Shown here: in pieces, positions 1 through 5,021 of the stretch
Layout: each line of letters begins with the position of its first letter
Position numbering within the stretch: the stretch's first letter is position 1
Assembly (NCBI GenBank): GCA_025965395.1
Contig: JAOPXA010000116.1
Location: forward strand, 1-5,021
DNA from: Nocardioidaceae bacterium
GTDB taxonomy: Bacteria; Actinomycetota; Actinomycetes; Propionibacteriales; Nocardioidaceae
Length of the DNA: 5,021 nucleotides
Direction of reading: 5' to 3'
The notes under the pieces: generated by a model
Databases searched by the model: none
What the model was told of the DNA's origin: nothing
The model's input: the letters and a program-made list of their open reading frames with translations, nothing else
Program-made: the position numbers and the translations under genes

Positions 1-860
1 CCGGGGTACTCGTCCTCGATCGTCTTGCGGCAACGGCGGAGGTATTCGTGCGTGCGCGGGAGGTTCTCGCAGTTCGTTCCCTCCTCTTCGAAGAGGTAGG
101 GCACCGCGTCGAGTCGGAAGCCATCGATGCCGAGGTCGAGCCAAAAGCGAAGCACGTCGAGCATCGCCTCCTGGACACCCTCGTTCTCGTAGTTGAGGTC
201 AGGCTGATGCGAGAAGAAGCGATGCCAGTAGAACTGTCCGCGCAACGGATCGTATGTCCAGTTGGATGTCTCGGTGTCGACGAAGATGATGCGCGCGTCA
301 GCATAGGCCGAGTCGTCGTCGCTCCAGACGTAGTAGTCGCCGTAGGGTCCCTCGGGATCGGAGCGAGACTGTTGGAACCACGGATGGGCATCGGAGGTGT
401 GGTTGAGCACGAGGTCGGTCACGACGCGAATGCCGCGCTTGTGGGCCTCCTCCAACAGATAGACGAAGTCGTCGACAGTGCCGAACTCTGGAAGCACGGC
501 CCGGAAGTCACTGATGTCGTAGCCGCCGTCGCGCAGCGGTGAGGCGTAGAACGGCGGGAGCCACAGACAGTCGACGCCCAGCCATTCCAGGTAGTCGAGC
601 TTGCTGGCGAGACCGCGCAGGTCGCCGGTGCCGTCGCCGTTGGAGTCCTTGAAGGCGCGGACGAGCACCTCGTAGAACACTGCGCTCTTGAACCACGTGG
701 GATCGCTGGGTGCTTCGTGGGCGTGCTCGAAGTCGTCAGACTCCGGTTGCACGAGCATGCCGTCCTGGTCCATCGCCTCGCCGGTGTGAGGGACATCCTC
801 CAAGCCCTCAGCGCCGTTCGCCATGAGTGCTGCGTCCGGCCGCGCTGCGTCTTCCTCCAT
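1..860 (-). CDS. treS: Trehalose synthase TreS (3' end missing)
   Basis: TreS reversibly isomerises maltose and trehalose by an intramolecular glucosyl transfer (GH13 subfamily 16). In actinobacteria it often forms a complex with the maltokinase Pep2, feeding GlgE. I translated 286 codons from the ATG at 860-858 to the left edge, with no stop. After an acidic N-terminal stretch (residues 1-52), the protein shows [15 protein letters not shown] (from 56), LWLPPF (99-104), region I DLVLNH (149-154), HQPDLNYEN (218-226) and region [16 protein letters not shown], in which D251 (110-108) is the nucleophile. This is very close, from memory, to mycobacterial TreS. The general acid and third aspartate regions lie outside the window. 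TreS is typically about 600 residues, so about half is seen. Fusion to a maltokinase domain beyond the edge cannot be excluded. Alternative starts are ATG at 824-822 (no visible ribosome site) and ATG at 758-756, which has AGGA 4 bases ahead and would give a shorter N-terminus. Confidence 0.96.
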   Translation of the reverse strand, partial: MEEDAARPDAALMANGAEGLEDVPHTGEAMDQDGMLVQPESDDFEHAHEAPSDPTWFKSAVFYEVLVRAFKDSNGDGTGDLRGLASKLDYLEWLGVDCLWLPPFYASPLRDGGYDISDFRAVLPEFGTVDDFVYLLEEAHKRGIRVVTDLVLNHTSDAHPWFQQSRSDPEGPYGDYYVWSDDDSAYADARIIFVDTETSNWTYDPLRGQFYWHRFFSHQPDLNYENEGVQEAMLDVLRFWLDLGIDGFRLDAVPYLFEEEGTNCENLPRTHEYLRRCRKTIEDEYP

Positions 861-867
861 GTGCGTT

Positions 868-871
868 ACCT
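868..871 (-). promoter_or_regulatory. treS ribosome binding site
   Basis: GAGG (within GACGAGGTAAC on the minus strand) lies in the 15-base gap after the glgE stop, 7 bases before the treS ATG at 860-858. It favours this ATG over the later in-frame ATG codons. The position, immediately after a stop codon, suits translational coupling with glgE. Confidence 0.6.
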
Positions 872-875
872 CGTC

Positions 876-2864
876 CTACGTCGTGGGTGAGTGGGTGCGC
901 TGCTGAAGCGAGACGATGTGTGCCGTCGCCTTGCTGGGGTCGAGCCGAACGTAGTTGCCCTGGCCCCAGTCGTACGTCTCGCCGGTGACCTCATCGTGCG
1001 CCATGAGCCGTTCACCCGTGGCGAATCCGAGTGTGGCGTAGTCGAGCCAGAGGGTGCCCTCCTGTGGGGCGTGCGGATCGAGAGACACCACCACCAGAAC
1101 CGTGTCGCCGGTCGCCGGATCGTGCTTGGAGTAGGCGATCAGCGCTTCGTTGTCGATGTCGTGGAAGTGCAGCGTGCGCATCTGCTGCAGTGCCGGATGC
1201 GCCCTGCGGATCGCGTTGAGCGTGGTCAACCAGGGTTCCAACGACTTGCCATCGGCGAGGGCGCCCGCGAAGTTTCGAGGCCTGAGCTCGAACTTCTCCG
1301 AGTTGAGGTACTCCTCGCTGCCGGGTTGAACGGCTTGATGCTCAAATAGCTCAAAGCCGGCATAGACCCCCCACGTCGGAGCAAGGGTCGCGGCGAGAGC
1401 CGCCCGAATGGCAAACATCGCGGGGCCGCCAGTCTGCAGCGATTCGTGCAGGATGTCGGGGGTGTTGACGAAGAGGTTGGGCCTACCGATGTGCCAATGA
1501 TCGCGCAGGTCGAGACCGAACTCGATCAGCTCGTTCTTGGACGTGCGCCACGTGAAGTACGTGTAGCTCTGCGTGAAGCCTGCCCGCGCTAGGCCCCATA
1601 GGCGGGCGGGGCGCGTGAACGCCTCGGCAAGAAAGAGCACGTCGGGATGATCGTCCTTGACCGTCTTGATGAGCCAGGCCCAGAAATCTGTCGGCTTGGT
1701 GTGTGGGTTGTCTACGCGGAAGATCTTGACCCCGTGGTCGACCCAGTGCAGCACGACGCGCAACACCTCGGCATAGATCGCACTCGGGTCGTTGTCGAAG
1801 TTGATCGGATAGATGTCCTGGTACTTCTTCGGCGGATTCTCGGCATAGGCGATCGAGCCGTCGGGAAGGGTCGTGAAGAACTCCGGGTGGTTTCGCACCC
1901 ACGGATGGTCGGGCGCAGCCTGCAACGCAAGGTCGAGCGCGACCTCCATGCCCAGATCGTGTGCCCGCGCCACGAATGCCTCGAAGTCCGCCAGCTTGCC
2001 GAGCTTGGGGTGGATCGCGTCGTGGCCACCTTCCTTGGCGCCGATCGCCCATGGCGAACCGACGTCGGTGCGGGTGGGGGTGAGCGTGTTGTTGCGCCCC
2101 TTGCGGTGGACACGGCCGATGGGGTGGATCGGGGGGAGATAGACGACGTCGAAGCCCATCGCGGCGACGCGATCAAGCTCGGCCGTGGCCGTCGCAAACG
2201 TCCCGTGCTTGGGCCGTCCCGACTTGTCGACGCCACCGGTCGAGCGCGGGAAGAACTCATACCAAGATCCGTAGGCTGCACGGGTTCGGTCGACCCAGAT
2301 CGTGAGCGGCGTGCCTTCGGTGACCAGCTCCCGGATGGGGAATTCGTGCATTACCGTCATGACATCGGGTGCGAAAGCCAGCGCTACGCGATCGGCAGGC
2401 GCCAGCTCTTTGTCGAGCAGTGCCGTTGCCGCGGCCGCAAGGAGTTGCTTGTCGAGGCGGCGTTCGGGCCTGCGAGATACGGTCTCCAGCAACCGAGCGC
2501 CGATCGCGAAGTCGTTGGCCAAGTCGCTCGCATCCTGCCCGGCGGCCACCTTAAGCTCTGCGGAATGCACCCACGTGGCCCACGGATCGCTCCACGCGTC
2601 GACGCGGTAGGTCCACATGCCGACGGCGTCGGGCACGATCACTGCACCGAAAAGATCGAGGCCATTCCCTTGCTCGACCATCCGTGTCTCGCGGGCGGCC
2701 CTGTCGTCTGGTCCGCTCCAGGAGACGGTGGCTGCGACGGCATCGTGACCCTCACGCCATACAGTCGCCGTAATCGGTATGTGCTCGCCGACCACAGCTT
2801 TCGCTGGGACGAGGCCGCAGCTCACTGCGGGCGCGACGTCGTCGATCCCGAGTCGACCGGTCAT
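876..2864 (-). CDS. glgE: Alpha-1,4-glucan:maltose-1-phosphate maltosyltransferase GlgE
   Basis: GlgE transfers maltosyl units from alpha-maltose 1-phosphate to the non-reducing end of alpha-1,4-glucans, releasing phosphate (GH13 subfamily 3, cytoplasmic; dimeric in the characterised Streptomyces enzyme). The 662-residue protein has the usual full length. Order of regions: an N-terminal beta domain beginning [15 protein letters not shown] (about 1-105), a helical segment (about 110-185) matching the dimer-forming domain, the catalytic barrel (about 190-540), and a C-terminal beta domain. The visible catalytic residues are nucleophile D385 in [10 protein letters not shown] (1712-1710), acid/base E414 in FLAEAF (1625-1623) and D470 in NTPDIL. 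By recalled alignment with S. coelicolor GlgE1, the maltose-1-phosphate pocket also appears intact: K255, Q315, N343, K346, Y348 and N386. This supports a phosphate-donor maltosyltransferase over a plain amylase. The stop is TAG at 878-876. treS starts 15 bases later, so co-transcription is very likely. The 133-base gap before glgE could hold its own promoter, but no convincing one is visible. Confidence 0.97.
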   Translation of the reverse strand: MTGRLGIDDVAPAVSCGLVPAKAVVGEHIPITATVWREGHDAVAATVSWSGPDDRAARETRMVEQGNGLDLFGAVIVPDAVGMWTYRVDAWSDPWATWVHSAELKVAAGQDASDLANDFAIGARLLETVSRRPERRLDKQLLAAAATALLDKELAPADRVALAFAPDVMTVMHEFPIRELVTEGTPLTIWVDRTRAAYGSWYEFFPRSTGGVDKSGRPKHGTFATATAELDRVAAMGFDVVYLPPIHPIGRVHRKGRNNTLTPTRTDVGSPWAIGAKEGGHDAIHPKLGKLADFEAFVARAHDLGMEVALDLALQAAPDHPWVRNHPEFFTTLPDGSIAYAENPPKKYQDIYPINFDNDPSAIYAEVLRVVLHWVDHGVKIFRVDNPHTKPTDFWAWLIKTVKDDHPDVLFLAEAFTRPARLWGLARAGFTQSYTYFTWRTSKNELIEFGLDLRDHWHIGRPNLFVNTPDILHESLQTGGPAMFAIRAALAATLAPTWGVYAGFELFEHQAVQPGSEEYLNSEKFELRPRNFAGALADGKSLEPWLTTLNAIRRAHPALQQMRTLHFHDIDNEALIAYSKHDPATGDTVLVVVSLDPHAPQEGTLWLDYATLGFATGERLMAHDEVTGETYDWGQGNYVRLDPSKATAHIVSLQQRTHSPTT

Positions 2865-2875
2865 GGGAATGCCGC

Positions 2876-2880
2876 CCTCC
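2876..2880 (-). promoter_or_regulatory. glgE ribosome binding site
   Basis: GGAGG on the minus strand lies 11 bases before the ATG at 2864-2862. The spacing is a little long but no other ATG, GTG or TTG occurs in frame between this start and the in-frame stop at 2921-2919, so the site supports this ATG as the glgE start. Confidence 0.65.
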
Positions 2881-2904
2881 GTGGATAGGTAAGACCTCAG
2901 TCTC

Positions 2905-2929
2905 TCGCGCCACAGCGGTCACGGCGCGA
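2905..2929 (-). promoter_or_regulatory. GC-rich hairpin in the glgE upstream leader
   Basis: On the minus strand, arms TCGCGCC and GGCGCGA are exact reverse complements separated by 11 bases. In RNA the loop-closing bases GUG and UGU could add three G-U wobble pairs, leaving a 5-base loop. The hairpin sits 41-65 bases before the glgE ATG and 24 bases before its GGAGG. It lacks a trailing U-run, so it does not look like an intrinsic terminator. It may be a leader structure affecting transcript stability or expression, or simply a consequence of high GC. Confidence 0.35.
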
Positions 2930-2962
2930 CTACGACACGCGTACCCATCGCTTCAACCGGTA

Positions 2963-2981
2963 ATCACGTCCATGTCGTGAT
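2963..2981. repeat. Inverted repeat just after glgX, possible operator
   Basis: ATCACG and CGTGAT form perfect 6-bp arms separated by 7 bases, giving a 19-bp dyad that starts 16 bases past the glgX stop codon and ends about 98 bases before the glgE start. The size and symmetry resemble a site for a dimeric regulator. A short stem in the glgX 3' untranslated RNA is the other possibility. There is no run of T after it on the minus strand, so an intrinsic terminator is unlikely. No regulator can be named from the sequence. Confidence 0.35.
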
Positions 2982-2997
2982 CCACATCGCGGAAAGG

Positions 2998-5021
2998 TCA
3001 GTCTCCGCGTGGCGCCCGCAGAAGCAACAAGCACCGTGGCTGCATGGTCAGCGTCGCGCCGGCCTCCAGGGGACCCGGGTGGGCGGGGCTTCCGTCCGGG
3101 GTCGTCGTGTCCAGCGACGGCTCGAATGTCTCACCGAATTCCTTGCCTGGAAGAACGATCTCGGTCGGATCGGCGCCTGCATGCATGAGCAACAGCCACG
3201 AATGGTCAGTGATCAGCTCGCCGTCACGCGTGCGCGATTGGCTGTTAGACCCGTCGATCCACATGCCGAGGGTCTGGCGACCTTGATCGAACCAGTCACC
3301 CTCATCATTCTCCTGCCCATCGCCGCGAAGCCAGATCAGGTCTGGTTTGCCGTTGTGCGTCTCGCGGCCTTCGAAGAACTCTGCCTGGCGAAGCGCGGGG
3401 CTATCTGCTCGCAGATGCACGACCCGACGAGCAAACGCCAGCATGCCCTCTGTATCTGGAGTGACGCTCCAATCCACCCACGAGGTCTCGTCGTCGAGGC
3501 AGTAGGCGTTGTTGTTGCCCTTTTGGGTGCGCCAGAACTCATCGCCGGCGGTCAGCATCGGCGTGCCCGTCGACAGGAGAAGCGTGGCGAGCATGTTGCG
3601 CGCCTGCCTGGTGCGCAAAGCGATGATGGCTGGATCATCGGTCTCGCCCTCGACCCCGTGATTCCAGGAACGGTTGTCGTTGGTGCCGTCGCGATTGTTC
3701 TCGCCGTTGGCCTCGTTGTGCTTGCTGTCGTAAGAGACGAGGTCGCGCAACGTGAAACCGTCGTGCGCGGTCACGAAGTTGATGGATTGCCAGGGCCTGC
3801 GCAGGTTGTGGTCATAGAGGTCGGATGACCCAGAGAGTCGATAGGCGAGGTCGCGCACTCCCCCGGCTTCGCCACGCCAGAAGTCACGCACCGTGTCGCG
3901 ATAGCGACCGTTCCACTCAGCCCATTGCGCGCCGAAGTCGCCCACGCGGTAGCCCTCGCCGGTGGCATCCCACGGCTCAGCGATGAGCTTGCAACGCGAG
4001 AGGACCGGATCGGTCGTGATTGCCGTGAGCATCGAGGAGTCTCGGTCGAAGAATCCGCCGTTGGGTCTGCCGAGGGTGCTCGCGAGGTCGAAACGAAAGC
4101 CATCGACGCCGAGTTCGGTCGACCAGTAGCGCAGCGCGTCGGTCACCATGCGGATCACCGTGGGCGAGGCGGCCTCGAGGGTGTTGCCGCAACCGGTGAT
4201 GTCGGCCATGTAGCCGCGCTTGTTGTGCAGGTAGTAGGCCGGTGCATCGTAGCCGCGGAAGCTAAGCGTCGGCCCGTCCGGTCCACCCTCACAGGTGTGG
4301 TTGAAGACGACGTCGACGATGACCTCGATGCCCGAAGCGTGGAGTGCCGCCACCATGGTGCGGAACTCCTCGACCTCGCGCCCAGGCTCGCTCGCATACG
4401 CCGCGTGCGGAGCAAAGAACCCCAACGGCGAATAGCCCCAGAAGTTGTGGCGACTGGCGCGCAGGAGCGACGGTTCGTCACAGAATGTCATCACCGGCAG
4501 CAGTTCGACGCTCGTCACACCGAGCCGTACGAGGTGCTCGACGGCGACCGGGTGAGCCAGTCCGAGGTAGGTGCCGCGCAGGTTTTCGGGGATGTCTGGG
4601 TTGGACTTGGTGAAGCCTTTGACGTGCAGCTCGTAGAGAACCGTCTCTTCGAAGGGCACGTCGGGCTTGACGCCGGTGTCGGGGCCGCCCGGAGAGGTGA
4701 CCATCGACAAGGGCACGCTGCCCAGCGAGTCGACCTGAGACTGACGGCCATGCTCAGGGTCGCCGACATAGCCGAGGGCTGCCCCCAGCGAGGTCAGGGT
4801 GCCACTGATCCTGCGGGCATACGGGTCGATCAGTAGCTTGTTCGGGTTGCAGCGCAGCCCGTTCGAGGGGTCATACGGTCCGTAGACGCGATAGCCGTAG
4901 CGCTGGCCAGGAGTCACTCCTGGCACAAGCCCGTGCCACACGCCGAACGTGCGCTCGGTGAGCTCAATGCGACGCTCTTGACCCTCGTCGGAGACGAGGC
5001 ACAGCTCGACGCGCTCGGCGA
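2998..5021 (-). CDS. glgX: Glycogen debranching enzyme GlgX, isoamylase type (5' end missing)
   Basis: The enzyme hydrolyses alpha-1,6 branch linkages in glycogen, preferring short outer branches left by phosphorylase, and releases malto-oligosaccharides in the cytoplasm (GH13 subfamily 11 by family knowledge). The frame is open to the right edge. The first 26 visible residues (starting AERVELCLVSDEG) are the end of an N-terminal CBM48-type beta-sandwich, so the GTG at 4941-4939 is an internal valine, not the start. The true start probably lies about 40 codons outside the window. Counting from that valine as residue 1, the GH13 regions are in order: region I DVVFNH (residues 210-215), region II GFRFD with nucleophile D285 (4089-4087), region III AEPWD with general acid E322 (3978-3976), and region IV TAHDGF with H393/D394 (near 3760). 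The family signature with KHNEANGENNRDG follows at 408-419. A C-terminal beta domain ends at the TGA at 3000-2998. All catalytic residues are present. The 673 visible residues fit the usual length of roughly 700. glgE follows 133 bases downstream. Confidence 0.96.
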   Translation of the reverse strand, partial: AERVELCLVSDEGQERRIELTERTFGVWHGLVPGVTPGQRYGYRVYGPYDPSNGLRCNPNKLLIDPYARRISGTLTSLGAALGYVGDPEHGRQSQVDSLGSVPLSMVTSPGGPDTGVKPDVPFEETVLYELHVKGFTKSNPDIPENLRGTYLGLAHPVAVEHLVRLGVTSVELLPVMTFCDEPSLLRASRHNFWGYSPLGFFAPHAAYASEPGREVEEFRTMVAALHASGIEVIVDVVFNHTCEGGPDGPTLSFRGYDAPAYYLHNKRGYMADITGCGNTLEAASPTVIRMVTDALRYWSTELGVDGFRFDLASTLGRPNGGFFDRDSSMLTAITTDPVLSRCKLIAEPWDATGEGYRVGDFGAQWAEWNGRYRDTVRDFWRGEAGGVRDLAYRLSGSSDLYDHNLRRPWQSINFVTAHDGFTLRDLVSYDSKHNEANGENNRDGTNDNRSWNHGVEGETDDPAIIALRTRQARNMLATLLLSTGTPMLTAGDEFWRTQKGNNNAYCLDDETSWVDWSVTPDTEGMLAFARRVVHLRADSPALRQAEFFEGRETHNGKPDLIWLRGDGQENDEGDWFDQGRQTLGMWIDGSNSQSRTRDGELITDHSWLLLMHAGADPTEIVLPGKEFGETFEPSLDTTTPDGSPAHPGPLEAGATLTMQPRCLLLLRAPRGD
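4906..4924. repeat. Perfect 19-bp palindrome inside glgX
   Basis: The sequence GCCAGGAGTCACTCCTGGC (plus strand) has 9-bp arms that are exact reverse complements around one central base. It lies within glgX and encodes Pro-Gly-Val-Thr-Pro-Gly on the minus strand. In RNA it could fold into a stem of 8 pairs with a 3-base loop. It has no U-run after it, so it is not an intrinsic terminator. Four of the six codons end in A or T, which is unusual in this gene. Whether it has any function is unknown. Confidence 0.5.

Noticed and set aside
48..542. 164-codon open frame on the plus strand opposite treS
   Set aside because: Antisense to the strongly conserved TreS core, with typical shadow composition and no independent support.
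1582..1607. GCCCGC/GCGGGC inverted repeat with a 14-base spacer inside glgE
   Set aside because: Short pure-GC arms are expected by chance in GC-rich coding sequence, and the codons encode an ordinary GlgE segment ([13 protein letters not shown]).
1647..2888. 413-codon open frame on the plus strand opposite glgE
   Set aside because: It is exactly antisense to a well-conserved GlgE frame with all catalytic motifs. Its composition (many Val, Asp, Arg) is what reverse-complemented GC-rich codons give, and it shows no recognisable domain.
2919..2948. Nine-codon minus-strand ORF (MGTRVVVAP) in the glgE leader, considered as a leader peptide
   Set aside because: It has only a weak GAAG ahead of it, no run of regulatory codons, and its overlap with the hairpin is not matched by an alternative pairing structure that I can see.
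2928..2956. Possible promoter for glgE: TTGAAG with a GTAGTC or TAGTCG hexamer 17-18 bases on (minus strand)
   Set aside because: The -35-like hexamer is reasonable but the -10 match is poor, so this is not distinguishable from chance in this sequence.
2977..3828. 283-codon open frame on the plus strand opposite the glgX 3' half
   Set aside because: Antisense to the GlgX catalytic and C-terminal regions, with no recognisable motif. The hydrophobic Val/Ala stretch near its end is the complement of Asp/Asn/Arg-rich GlgX codons (the NGENNRDG region), not a convincing membrane segment.
3925..4836. 303-codon open frame on the plus strand opposite the glgX 5' half
   Set aside because: Shadow of the GlgX frame; the opposite strand carries conserved GH13 regions I to III over this stretch.
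4939..4941. GTG at 4941-4939 as the glgX start codon
   Set aside because: The 26 codons ahead of it to the window edge remain open and encode recognisable GlgX N-terminal domain sequence (AERVELCLVSDEG and following), so the GTG is internal.

Overview
This window holds three co-oriented genes, all on the minus strand, and all encode glycoside hydrolase family 13 (GH13) enzymes of alpha-glucan and trehalose metabolism. In transcription order, from high to low coordinates, they are glgX (isoamylase-type glycogen debranching enzyme, 5' end cut off at the right edge), glgE (complete maltosyltransferase that uses maltose 1-phosphate) and treS (trehalose synthase, 3' end cut off at the left edge). 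The base composition is visibly GC-rich with mostly G/C-ending codons. The GlgE and TreS sequences look like those of mycobacteria and streptomycetes, so the source is most likely an actinobacterium (Actinomycetota). I cannot name a genus.

Layout. Positions 5021-2998 are glgX. Positions 2997-2865 are a 133-base gap that contains two inverted repeats and the glgE ribosome binding site. Positions 2864-876 are glgE. Positions 875-861 are a 15-base gap with a ribosome binding site. Positions 860-1 are the first 286 codons of treS. There are no RNA genes, mobile elements, CRISPR arrays or tRNAs, and coding density is very high. Long open frames on the plus strand are antisense shadows of these genes.

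How the genes work together. In the established GlgE pathway, TreS interconverts trehalose and maltose, a maltokinase (Pep2/Mak) makes maltose 1-phosphate, GlgE adds the maltosyl unit to the non-reducing end of an alpha-1,4-glucan, and GlgB adds branches. GlgX removes short outer branches during breakdown. The cluster therefore joins glucan turnover to synthesis from trehalose. The maltokinase and branching-enzyme genes are not in the window. They would be expected past the left edge, downstream of treS.

I do not see an undescribed system. The points worth a second look are small: a perfect 19-bp palindrome inside glgX built from codons unusual for this sequence, two inverted repeats in the glgX-glgE gap, and an acidic, slightly long N-terminus on TreS.
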